From Verrucomicrobium sp. GAS474 (lineage in GTDB: Bacteria; Verrucomicrobiota; Verrucomicrobiia; Methylacidiphilales; GAS474), in assembly GCF_900105685.1 (NCBI RefSeq), contig NZ_LT629781.1, positions 2,604,001 to 2,668,000 of the forward strand: a DNA stretch of 64,000 nucleotides, written 5' to 3'. Below the pieces are notes generated by a model. The model searched no databases, was not told where the DNA came from, and saw nothing but the letters and a program-made list of their open reading frames with translations. A program made the translations under genes and the position numbers. Positions 15,811-23,581 of the stretch are shown piece by piece (positions within the stretch are counted from its first letter, which is position 1; each line of letters starts with the position of its first letter).

Positions 15811-17514
15811 ATGAGCACTGCATCCCAACGTGAGTCAAAGTGGCCCATCGGAAAATGGATTTTCCTGGTCGTCGGCGTCGGCATCGCCGGTCTGCTGCTG
15901 GTTTCGGCGCTGACCGTCTTGCAGCTGATACCGCTGAGCCAGGAAGCCCGAAAGATGCAGGCCATCAGCCTGACGACGCTGAAAGAGTTCTACGCGCTCA
16001 ACGATGTCCTGGTGAAGCAGGTCGGCATCGTCGGCTTGGCGACGGGAGAGGTGAACCTCAAGACGATCGGCGAGGAGCGGACGAACTTCATGGCCCTCTC
16101 CGACGAGGCCGACAAGCACCTCCAGGCGCTGGCCGGTCTCGGCGTCCCTCCCGACAGCCTCCGCGTCCTCGGCGAGGCCAACAAGGGCTTCCGCGACGGG
16201 GCCGAGGAGGCCTTCAAGGCGGGGCTCAATTTCATGCAGCAGGCCGCCGGGGCTGCCTACCACGACAAGGTCGTTCCCGCCGGGGAGACGATCGGCTCCG
16301 AGTTGCGGCGGCTCGTCGCGGCCTCCCTCGAATCGACCTCCCGCCAACCCGGCGTGATCCTCGACCGCGCATCGACCCTCACCGATTCGGTCCTCGTCAC
16401 GGCGACGGTCCTGATCGTCGTCGTCTTCACGCTTTCCCTGTGGATCGTCCGGACCCGCGTCCTCGCTCCGCTGCGCGGCATCACGCAGCAGATCGTCGGG
16501 GCGGTCTCCGAGACCGAGGAAGGGGCCGAGGAGCTCCTCAACGCCAGCCGCCGCATGTCCGACATCGCCTCGAGCCAGGCCGCCGCGATCGAGGAGACGA
16601 GCGCCTCGATGGAGGAGATCGACAGCATGATCCGCCGGAATTCCGACGATGCCGGGCAGGCGAAGACCCTCGCCGCCGAGACCCGGCGCAAGGCCGACAC
16701 CGGTATGGAGCTGATGCGGGACATGGAGCACAAGATGGGAGAGGTCCAGCTCGCCTCGAAGTCGCTCAGCACGGCGATGGACGAGATCGAGCAGTCGAGC
16801 AACGGCATCTCCAAGATCCTTTCGACCATCGACCAGATCGCCTTCCAGACGAACATCCTCGCGCTGAACGCCGCCGTCGAGGCCGCCCGGGCGGGCGACG
16901 CCGGAGCGGGCTTCGCCGTCGTCGCCGACGAGGTCCGCCGTCTGGCGCAGAGCTGCGCCGATGCGGCGAAAGAGGTGACCGTCCAGATCGAGGGCTCCCT
17001 CGACAAGACCCGCAAGGGCACCCAGGCCTGCGACTCGACGAACCGGATCCTGGTCGAGATCGTCGAGCAGGCGACGAAGGTGGAGCGGCAGCTCTCCGAC
17101 GTCGTCCAGGACATCCGCAAGGTCGACGAGGTCCTCGGCGGCATCGCCTCCGCCTCGTCGGAGCAGAGCCAGGGCATCCACCAGGTGAACGAGGCCGTCA
17201 CCCAGCTCGACCAGCAGATCCAGAGCAGCGCCACCGAGGCGCAGCGGGTTTCCGAGGCCGGCGAGGGGATGAAGAACCAGGCCCTCGCCCTCTCCCGGGT
17301 GACCGAGGAACTGGCGCGGCTCCTCGCCCAATCGGCTTCCTCCTCCGCTTCGGCTTCCCATCCCGCAGCCCATTCCTCCTCCCTGGCCCAGGCCATGAGC
17401 CGGGCCGAGGAACGCCCTGCTTCGCTCACTGTCGCTCGCGCGGTCGCCCGGACGACGGCGAAGCCGGTCTCGGCCCTTCCCGCCGGGAAGTGGAGCGGCG
17501 AGGGGACCGATTGA
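15811..17514 (+). CDS. Methyl-accepting chemotaxis protein (transmembrane)
   Basis: A 567-residue receptor. TM1 (WIFLVVGVGIAGLLLVSAL) is near residues 14-36, followed by a periplasmic four-helix-bundle-like domain of about 150 residues, TM2 (SVLVTATVLIVVVFTLSLW) near 190, a HAMP-like joint, and a long cytoplasmic coiled coil. The hairpin tip IDQIAFQTNILALNAAVEAA with GFAVVADEVRRLAQ is the conserved CheA/CheW contact. It lacks a C-terminal CheR-docking pentapeptide; the tail is Ala/Ser-rich. The directly preceding solitary binding protein could be its ligand carrier. No other che genes are in the window. Confidence 0.95.
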   Translation: MSTASQRESKWPIGKWIFLVVGVGIAGLLLVSALTVLQLIPLSQEARKMQAISLTTLKEFYALNDVLVKQVGIVGLATGEVNLKTIGEERTNFMALSDEADKHLQALAGLGVPPDSLRVLGEANKGFRDGAEEAFKAGLNFMQQAAGAAYHDKVVPAGETIGSELRRLVAASLESTSRQPGVILDRASTLTDSVLVTATVLIVVVFTLSLWIVRTRVLAPLRGITQQIVGAVSETEEGAEELLNASRRMSDIASSQAAAIEETSASMEEIDSMIRRNSDDAGQAKTLAAETRRKADTGMELMRDMEHKMGEVQLASKSLSTAMDEIEQSSNGISKILSTIDQIAFQTNILALNAAVEAARAGDAGAGFAVVADEVRRLAQSCADAAKEVTVQIEGSLDKTRKGTQACDSTNRILVEIVEQATKVERQLSDVVQDIRKVDEVLGGIASASSEQSQGIHQVNEAVTQLDQQIQSSATEAQRVSEAGEGMKNQALALSRVTEELARLLAQSASSSASASHPAAHSSSLAQAMSRAEERPASLTVARAVARTTAKPVSALPAGKWSGEGTD

Positions 17515-17564
17515 GCGTGCGGAGCATGGCTTGAGATTTTTCCCCGCGTCGGATTAAGTAGGGG

Positions 17565-19178
17565 ATGCCCGCCTCCCCCGCTTACGACATTGCCGTCATC
17601 GGCGGAGGGCATAACGGCCTGACCTGCGCCTGCTATCTGGCGAAGGCGGGCCTGAAGGTCGCCGTCCTCGAGCGGAGCCGGACCGTCGGTGGCGGCGTCC
17701 GCACCGAGGACGATCTCCTGCCCGGTTACAAGGTCGATACCGGTTCCTCGGTCCACATCATGATCCACCTCACCCCGGTGGTGAAGGACCTCGACCTGGA
17801 GCGCCACGGCCTCGAATACCTCGAGATGGACCCGTGGGCCTACTACCCGACGGGCGACGGGCGCGGCATCTCCTTCCATCGGGACATCGAGGCGACCTGC
17901 CGGAGCATGGCCGTCTTTTCGGAAAAGGACGCGGAGAGCTACCGCCGGTTCTGCGAGGTCTGGGGCGAGCTCAACGAGGGCATCTTCGAGACCTTCCTGA
18001 AGCCGCCGACGCCCGGCAAGATCTTCGGGACGATCTTCAAACGGAACCTCTTCCGCCCCCGCTCGCGCAAGCTCTGGTCGTCCCTCGATCTTTCCCGGCA
18101 GCTGATGGCCCCCTACGGGCAGGTGTTGGAGGAGTGGTTCGAGGACCCCCGCGTCCGGACCGCCCTCGGCTGGCTCTCGGCCCAGTCGGGGCCGCCCCCC
18201 TCGGAGCTCGCCAGCGGCGACATGCTCGGCTGGAACGCGATGATCCACCGCAGCGGGGCGAAGCGGGCGAAGGGCGGAAGCGGGATGCTCACCCAGGCCC
18301 TCGCCTCCCGGCTTCGGTCGGACGGCGGGACGATCCTCACCGAGGCCCCGGTCACCGCCCTGCGGCGGGAGGGGACGGGCTGGCGCGTCACCTATGGGAA
18401 GGGGAAGGGGGAGGGGGAGTCCCTCGTCGCGAAGGCCGTCGTCGGGGCCTGCCACGTCCAGACCCTCTTCCTCGACCTGCTGAAGGAGGAATGCCCTGCG
18501 GAACTCCGCCGCCGCGTCGGCCATATCCGGGTCGGGAACGGCTTCGGGATGATCGTCCGCCATGCCGTCGAGGAGTTGCCCCAATACGAGGGGGAGGGGA
18601 GCGGCGGCGTCCGTCCCTATCACTCGGCGATGCAGCTCCTTTGCCCCTCGCTCGAAAATCTCGCCGCCTCCCACCGCGATTTCCTCGCCGGGGAGCCGCC
18701 GCGCGATCCCTCCGTCGTCGCGATGACCTTCTCGGCCCTCGATCCGACCCTCGCCCCGGCCGGGAAACATCTCCTCTACACCTGGGCCCAATACCATCCC
18801 TACGAGTTGCGGAACGGCGAAAAGTGGGAAGCCATCGCCGAGCGCGAGGCCGACAAGATCTACGCGACCCTCTGCCGCCACGCCCCGAACATGCGGGGGA
18901 AGTGGACCGACCGCCTCATCCAGACCCCGCCCGAGATCGAGCGCCTCCACGGCATGCTCCGGGCCAACGTCATGCACGTCGAGATGAGCCTCGACCAGAT
19001 GTTCTTCTTCCGCCCCCTGCCGGAGCTCTCTGCCTACCGCACCCCGCTTCCCGGCCTCTATCTGACCGGGGCCAGCACCCATCCCGGCGGCGGCGTCTTC
19101 GCCGCCAGCGGCTACAACACGGCGGGCGTCGTGCTGGGCGATTGGGCCAAGATTGCCAAAGGGAAGAGCGTGCTGTAA
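17565..19178 (+). CDS. FAD-dependent oxidoreductase, phytoene-desaturase/CrtO-like
   Basis: A 537-residue protein opening with a dinucleotide-binding motif (IAVIGGGHNGLTCACYLAKAG) and the following Glu at the end of the second strand (VAVLERSRTVGGGVRTED). The C-terminus has LYLTGASTHPGGGVFAASGYN, the FAD-contacting motif shared by carotenoid desaturases, CrtO ketolases and PYROXD2-type proteins. It is most like the COG1233 group; whether it acts on a carotenoid or on another lipid cannot be told. No other carotenoid genes are nearby. The GDP-fucose synthase gene begins 13 bases after its stop, so the two may share a transcript. Confidence 0.85.
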   Translation: MPASPAYDIAVIGGGHNGLTCACYLAKAGLKVAVLERSRTVGGGVRTEDDLLPGYKVDTGSSVHIMIHLTPVVKDLDLERHGLEYLEMDPWAYYPTGDGRGISFHRDIEATCRSMAVFSEKDAESYRRFCEVWGELNEGIFETFLKPPTPGKIFGTIFKRNLFRPRSRKLWSSLDLSRQLMAPYGQVLEEWFEDPRVRTALGWLSAQSGPPPSELASGDMLGWNAMIHRSGAKRAKGGSGMLTQALASRLRSDGGTILTEAPVTALRREGTGWRVTYGKGKGEGESLVAKAVVGACHVQTLFLDLLKEECPAELRRRVGHIRVGNGFGMIVRHAVEELPQYEGEGSGGVRPYHSAMQLLCPSLENLAASHRDFLAGEPPRDPSVVAMTFSALDPTLAPAGKHLLYTWAQYHPYELRNGEKWEAIAEREADKIYATLCRHAPNMRGKWTDRLIQTPPEIERLHGMLRANVMHVEMSLDQMFFFRPLPELSAYRTPLPGLYLTGASTHPGGGVFAASGYNTAGVVLGDWAKIAKGKSVL

Positions 19179-19191
19179 TGGGTATGCTTCC

Positions 19192-20160
19192 ATGAATTTC
19201 GATTCGCGCATCTTTATCGCCGGCCATCGGGGCCTCGTCGGGGCCGCCTGCGCCCGGGTTTTCGCCAAGGCCGGGTACCGGAACCTGCTCCTCCGTTCCC
19301 GCGCCGAGCTCGACCTCCGCGATACCGACGCCGTCAACGCCTTCTACCGCGATGCGCGGCCCGAATACGTCGTCGTCGCCGCCGCGAAGGTCGGCGGGAT
19401 CGGAGCCAACTCGACCTACCCCGTCGACTTCCTCCTCCATAACCTCGAAATCCAGAACAACCTGATCCGGGGGGCCTTCGAGCACGGCGTGACGAAGCTC
19501 CTCTTCCTCGGCAGCACCTGCATCTACCCGAAGCTCGCCCCGCAGCCCCTCACCGAGGACGCCCTCCTCACCGGCCCGCTCGAACCGTCGAACGAGGCCT
19601 ACGCCGTCGCGAAGATCGCCGGGATCAAGCTCTGCCAGGCCTACGCGAAGCAGTACGGCGCCCGCTTCATCTCCGCGATGCCGACGAACCTCTACGGCAT
19701 CGGCGACAACTTCGACCTCGCCAACTCCCACGTCCTCCCCGCGATGATCCGCCGCTTCTCCGAAGCGCGGGAATCGGGAGCCCCCTCGGTCACCCTCTGG
19801 GGGGACGGGACGCCCCGGCGCGAATTCCTTTTCTCCGACGACCTCGCCGAGGCCTGCCTCTTCCTTCTTCAGAATTACGAAGACCCCGAGATCGTCAACA
19901 TCGGTTGCGGCGAGGATCTCTCCATCCGCGAGCTGGCGGCGATGATCGCCGGGATCGTCGGCTACGAGGGGGAAACCCTCTGGGACACCTCGAAGCTGAA
20001 CGGGACGCCCCGGAAGCTCGTCAACGTCGCCAAGATCCGCGCCCTCGGCTGGAACGCCAAGACCTCCCTGCCCGACGGCCTCAAGGCCGTCGTCGCCTGG
20101 TGGAAGGAACACCGGCACGAACGGGAAGGGGCCGTGGCCGCGGCCGCGGCCTCGGTCTAG
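19192..20160 (+). CDS. fcl: GDP-L-fucose synthase
   Basis: A 322-residue extended short-chain dehydrogenase. It has the NADP-binding IFIAGHRGLVGAACARVF at the start, FLGSTCIYPKLAPQPLTEDA carrying the catalytic Ser/Cys region, and YAVAKIAGIKLCQAY giving the Tyr-x3-Lys pair. The sequence matches WcaG/Fcl throughout, including the ITPTNLYG-like MPTNLYGIGDNFDL. It epimerises and reduces GDP-4-keto-6-deoxymannose to GDP-L-fucose. The partner GDP-mannose dehydratase is not in the window. The gene is followed after 72 bases by a sugar-phosphate transferase, consistent with exopolysaccharide or O-antigen synthesis. Confidence 0.95.
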   Translation: MNFDSRIFIAGHRGLVGAACARVFAKAGYRNLLLRSRAELDLRDTDAVNAFYRDARPEYVVVAAAKVGGIGANSTYPVDFLLHNLEIQNNLIRGAFEHGVTKLLFLGSTCIYPKLAPQPLTEDALLTGPLEPSNEAYAVAKIAGIKLCQAYAKQYGARFISAMPTNLYGIGDNFDLANSHVLPAMIRRFSEARESGAPSVTLWGDGTPRREFLFSDDLAEACLFLLQNYEDPEIVNIGCGEDLSIRELAAMIAGIVGYEGETLWDTSKLNGTPRKLVNVAKIRALGWNAKTSLPDGLKAVVAWWKEHRHEREGAVAAAAASV

Positions 20161-20232
20161 CCGTTTCCGGCGGCGGTCGATGGGTCGGTCGATCGATTTC
20201 CGCCGCCCGAAACAAAAAGAAAAAAGAACGCG

Positions 20233-21639
20233 ATGCTACATCGGCGCGAGCAGTTCACCTACCAGGTTTTGCAGATCGTCGATGCCTTCCTCCTGGGAGG
20301 CGCGCTCTGCCTCGCCTATCTGCTCCGCATCGAGGTCATCCCGCTCTTTCCTCTCCCCCTGGTGGCGGAGGAGATCGGCTCCCTCGGCGATTACATCTGG
20401 CTCTTCGGCATCATCCTGCCGATGGGGCCGCTCCTCCTCGAATTCCAGGGATTCTACCGGCTCGATTCCTCCTACCGGCGCTGGACCGTCCTCGGCCGCA
20501 TCTGCCGCGGCGTCTTCTATCTCTGGCTCCTGATCCTCGCCGTCATCGTCTTCCTCCGCATCCCGAACGCCGAGGTCAGCCGCGGCGTCCTGCTCTGCTT
20601 CATCCCGACGGGGATCGCCGTCATCGCGCTGCGGGAAAAGCTGTTCCGCCGCTGGCTCCACCGCCGGGGCGAGGTCGCGCAGAACGTCCAGCACGTCATG
20701 CTCTGCGGCTCCCTCGAGCAGCGGAAGCGGTGGCGCTGGAGCATGGACGCCGTGGTCGACCGCCGGATGGTGGTCCGGGCCGAGGTCGATCTCCGCGTCG
20801 ATTCGGCGGAGCGGTTCCTCACCCTCCTCCACGACGAGAGCATCGCCATCGTCGTTTTCGAGATCGATCCCGACCTCCACGAGAAAACGAGCCAGGCGAT
20901 CCGCGCCTGCGAGAACGAGGGGATCGAGGCCTGGGTCGCCGCCGACTTCATCGCCACCACCCTCGCCCTGCCGAAGTTCGACCAGTTCCTCGGCCGCCCC
21001 CTCCTCGTCTTCCGCACCGCCCCGGAGGCCTTCTGGCCGCTGCTCTGCAAGGCGGCCATCGACCGCGTCGGCGCGTTCCTCCTCCTGGTGCTCTCCTCGC
21101 CCCTCCTTCTGGCCATCGGGTTGGCGATCCGCTGCGGGGAGGGGGCGCCCGTCTTCTTCTCCCAGATGCGGAGCGGACGCCACGGGAAGCCCTTCCGCAT
21201 GTACAAGTTCCGCACGATGGTGACGACGGCGGAGCAGAAGAAGGACGAGCTGCGCGCCTTCAACGAGATGTCGGGCCCCGTCTTCAAGATGGAGAACGAT
21301 CCCCGCGTCACCCCCCTGGGCCGCTGGCTCCGCCGGACGAGCCTCGACGAGCTGCCCCAGCTCTGGAACGTCGTCAGCGGGGAGATGAGCCTCGTCGGCC
21401 CCCGCCCGCTGCCGGTCACCGAGACGGAACGCTTCGTCGACTTCGCCCAGCGCCGCCGCCTCAGCATGAAGCCCGGCCTCACCTGCCTCTGGCAGATCTC
21501 GGGCCGCAACAGCATCTCCGATTTTTCCGACTGGGTCCGCCTCGACCTGGAGTATATCGACACGTGGTCCCTCTGGAACGATTTCCGCATCCTGGCGCGG
21601 ACCGTTCCCGTCGTCTTCTTCGGAAAAGGCGCGCGCTGA
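20233..21639 (+). CDS. Undecaprenyl-phosphate sugar phosphotransferase (WbaP/exopolysaccharide priming type)
   Basis: A 468-residue enzyme. Its N-terminus has four or five hydrophobic segments followed by a Rossmann-like linker domain. Its C-terminal catalytic domain starts at a re-entrant membrane helix (VGAFLLLVLSSPLLLAIGLA) and carries the hallmark motifs GKPFRMYKFRTM, LGRWLRRTSLDELPQLWNV, MSLVGPRPLP and KPGLTCLWQISGRN. It transfers a sugar-1-phosphate from a nucleotide sugar to undecaprenyl phosphate, starting a surface polysaccharide. The directly upstream GDP-fucose synthase suggests fucose is part of that polymer (inference). No glycosyltransferases or polymerase follow. Confidence 0.94.
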   Translation: MLHRREQFTYQVLQIVDAFLLGGALCLAYLLRIEVIPLFPLPLVAEEIGSLGDYIWLFGIILPMGPLLLEFQGFYRLDSSYRRWTVLGRICRGVFYLWLLILAVIVFLRIPNAEVSRGVLLCFIPTGIAVIALREKLFRRWLHRRGEVAQNVQHVMLCGSLEQRKRWRWSMDAVVDRRMVVRAEVDLRVDSAERFLTLLHDESIAIVVFEIDPDLHEKTSQAIRACENEGIEAWVAADFIATTLALPKFDQFLGRPLLVFRTAPEAFWPLLCKAAIDRVGAFLLLVLSSPLLLAIGLAIRCGEGAPVFFSQMRSGRHGKPFRMYKFRTMVTTAEQKKDELRAFNEMSGPVFKMENDPRVTPLGRWLRRTSLDELPQLWNVVSGEMSLVGPRPLPVTETERFVDFAQRRRLSMKPGLTCLWQISGRNSISDFSDWVRLDLEYIDTWSLWNDFRILARTVPVVFFGKGAR

Positions 21640-21715
21640 TTCCCCCTTTTTTTGGCTCTCCCCGGGCCTGCGGTCGGATCGAAAGTTTGCGAGTATGATC
21701 TTTAGCGCAATTATC

Positions 21716-21744
21716 TTGCCACCCGCTGATGCTTGTCCGACAAT
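21716..21744 (+). promoter_or_regulatory. Candidate sigma-70 promoter of the LacI-type regulator
   Basis: TTGCCA at 21716-21721 and GACAAT at 21739-21744 are separated by 17 bases. The region is more AT-rich than the surrounding genes and lies about 70 bases before the regulator start. It is a sequence match only. Confidence 0.42.
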
Positions 21745-21812
21745 GAAGGGGAGGGGGTGAAAGAGGCATCAAAGAGGCCGTCCTCAGCCTGAATTGAACG
21801 ATCGGATTTTCA

Positions 21813-22922
21813 ATGAAACCCATGAGTCATCCCGCTGCCGTCGATCAGCCCCAGCGCCTTTCCGAGCTCTTTCGGATTCTTTTGAACTGCGGCTTTTTCG
21901 GGTCGGTCCTCCCCTCGGTCCAGAAGATGGTCGCCCAGATGCGCCTGCCGAAGCGGCTGATCGAGGATGCCCTCGTCGTCCTGGTCAAGGAGGAGGCCAT
22001 CGCCCTCGATGCCGACGGCCATTACCGGCGGATCTATCCCGCCAACGTCGCCGAGGGCGTGCGGACCCGGATCGGCGTCCTCACGGAACGGAACATCTTC
22101 ATGCGCTATTTCGAGGTCTACCAGGACTACCTCATCGGCCTCGGGCAGATCTTCGGCGGGGCGGGCCTCGACCTCGTCTTCGCCCATGAGCTGGTCAGCG
22201 CGGAATCGAAGATCATCGCCTTGGAGGAGCTGATCCGCGCGGGCGTGACGGGTTTCGTCATCATCGGCCGCTCGGACGAGCAGTTCCGGGCCGCCCTCAA
22301 GGCGACGGGAATCCCCGCCATCCTCTGCGGCAACACGACGATCGAGCAGCGCGATTTCGCTTGTGTCTGCAGCGACAATCTCTTCGGCATGAAAAACCTG
22401 GTCGCCCGCCTCCAGGCGATGGGTCATCGGCGGATCGCCTATTACACGACGGCCTCCCGCAGCCACGAGGGCTACCGCCACCGGATCATCGGCTACCGCA
22501 ATGCCATGGAGGACGCGCAGCTCGAGACCTACGAGGAACTGATCCAGGAAAACCGCCACTCGCCCGACTCGGCCCGCCTCGCGGCCGAGGCCTACCTCGG
22601 GCTCCAGCGGCGGTCGAACGCGCCCACCGCCGTCGTCTGCGCGTGTGACCGGGAGGCCTTCGAGCTCATCTCCGAGCTCGAAAAGCTCGGCATCCAGGTC
22701 CCCGGCGACGTCAGCGTGGCCGGTTTTGAAAACAGCCTGATCAACGCCCTCTCCCCGATCCCGCTCACGACGGTCGATATCTTCGCCCTCGAGATGGGGC
22801 GGATGGCCGGGGAACTCCTCCTCCTGGAGCTGAAGGCCCCGCAACAGCCCGTCCGCGTCGTCATGCCCTCCCTCCTATTGGAGCGGGCCTCGGTCGTCCC
22901 CCCCGGTATCGCGGTCGGGTGA
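21813..22922 (+). CDS. GntR/LacI-hybrid transcriptional regulator
   Basis: A 369-residue repressor-type protein. Residues about 12-75 form a winged-helix DNA-binding region (VLPSVQKMVAQMRLPKRLIEDALVVLVKEEAI pattern, split here) like GntR rather than the classic LacI helix-turn-helix. From about residue 88 the protein has a LacI/GalR sugar-binding fold: RIGVLTERN, the dimer motif GHRRIAYYT, VVCACDREAFELISELEKLG and PGDVSVAGFEN, then LTTVDIFALEMGRMA. Such AraR-like hybrids are common in Verrucomicrobiota and usually control sugar genes. No sugar operon is adjacent, so the target is unknown. A start at the second ATG (21822) is possible. Confidence 0.9.
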   Translation: MKPMSHPAAVDQPQRLSELFRILLNCGFFGSVLPSVQKMVAQMRLPKRLIEDALVVLVKEEAIALDADGHYRRIYPANVAEGVRTRIGVLTERNIFMRYFEVYQDYLIGLGQIFGGAGLDLVFAHELVSAESKIIALEELIRAGVTGFVIIGRSDEQFRAALKATGIPAILCGNTTIEQRDFACVCSDNLFGMKNLVARLQAMGHRRIAYYTTASRSHEGYRHRIIGYRNAMEDAQLETYEELIQENRHSPDSARLAAEAYLGLQRRSNAPTAVVCACDREAFELISELEKLGIQVPGDVSVAGFENSLINALSPIPLTTVDIFALEMGRMAGELLLLELKAPQQPVRVVMPSLLLERASVVPPGIAVG

Positions 22923-22981
22923 GGGAGAAAGGGTGTTTTTCGGCCCCTCTTTTCCCCCGTGCGAAGGGCGACGAAAAAAAC

Positions 22982-23010
22982 TTGCCAGGGTGGGATGATT
23001 CTCCTAGTTT
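22982..23010 (+). promoter_or_regulatory. Candidate rpsO promoter
   Basis: TTGCCA at 22982-22987 and TAGTTT at 23005-23010 are 17 bases apart, about 26 bases before the rpsO start codon. The -35 element is identical to that of the upstream regulator's candidate promoter. The -10 matches only three of six consensus bases. Confidence 0.42.
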
Positions 23011-23036
23011 GACCCCTCACCTAATAAAGAAAAAGT

Positions 23037-23300
23037 ATGGAAGAGATCGCCAAGACCGCTGTGGTCAAAGAGTTTAAGCTGAATGACGCCGACACCGGGT
23101 CCGCCGACGTTCAGGTTGCATTGCTCACTCACCGCATCAATGAATTGTCCGTTCACCTGCAGTCCTTCAAGAAGGACCACCACTCCCGCCGTGGTCTTCT
23201 CCGCATGGTCAACCGCCGCCGCAAGCTTCTCGATTACCTGAGCCGCACCGCGAACGACCGCTACAAGAACATCATCGCCAAGCTCAACCTGCGTAAGTAA
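23037..23300 (+). CDS. rpsO: 30S ribosomal protein S15
   Basis: An 87-residue S15 of normal length. It contains [19 protein letters not shown] and [20 protein letters not shown], the two most conserved stretches, which contact 16S rRNA helix 22 and the three-way junction. The gene is followed by pnp, the conserved bacterial order in which mRNA processing between the two genes matters for expression. Confidence 0.98.
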   Translation: MEEIAKTAVVKEFKLNDADTGSADVQVALLTHRINELSVHLQSFKKDHHSRRGLLRMVNRRRKLLDYLSRTANDRYKNIIAKLNLRK

Positions 23301-23333
23301 CGCAGGAGGAAACCCGACGGGTCGAGCATCACA

Positions 23334-23378
23334 GCCGGAACAACCGAATCAAAGCGGTTTTCCGGCCTGATGTTTTTT
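23334..23378 (+). terminator. Stem-loop with T-run between rpsO and pnp
   Basis: GCCGGAA and TTCCGGC form an outer 7-bp stem. Past one unpaired C, AACCG and CGGTT form an inner 5-bp stem around an 8-base loop. Six T residues lie 6 bases beyond (23373-23378). It could be a rho-independent terminator of rpsO or an RNase III-type processing hairpin of the joint transcript; both occur at this locus in other bacteria. The remaining pnp leader to 23581 holds at least one more GC-rich hairpin (GCCGGG/CCCGGC near 23440-23460). Confidence 0.6.
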
Positions 23379-23581
23379 GGGGCCTGGCGTCCCTCCCGTC
23401 GATTGCGGGAAGGGCTCCTTGAATTTTTAAAGGTTCCAGGAGCGCCGGGGCTCCGTCCCGGCCTTTCCCCTCCGGTTTTCCCCGCCGAGCCCGGCCTTCC
23501 GTTCGCCCGGAGCCGCCGTCGATCGAGTTCCCGCAGTCCGTCCGTCCGCCTCCATTTTAAAAAAAGAAAAAAGGAAACATC

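Noticed and set aside
16257-19337. Minus-strand open frame of over 1,000 codons
   Set aside because: It lies opposite the chemoreceptor and FAD-enzyme genes, has no recognisable domain, and such antisense frames arise from GC-rich third positions.
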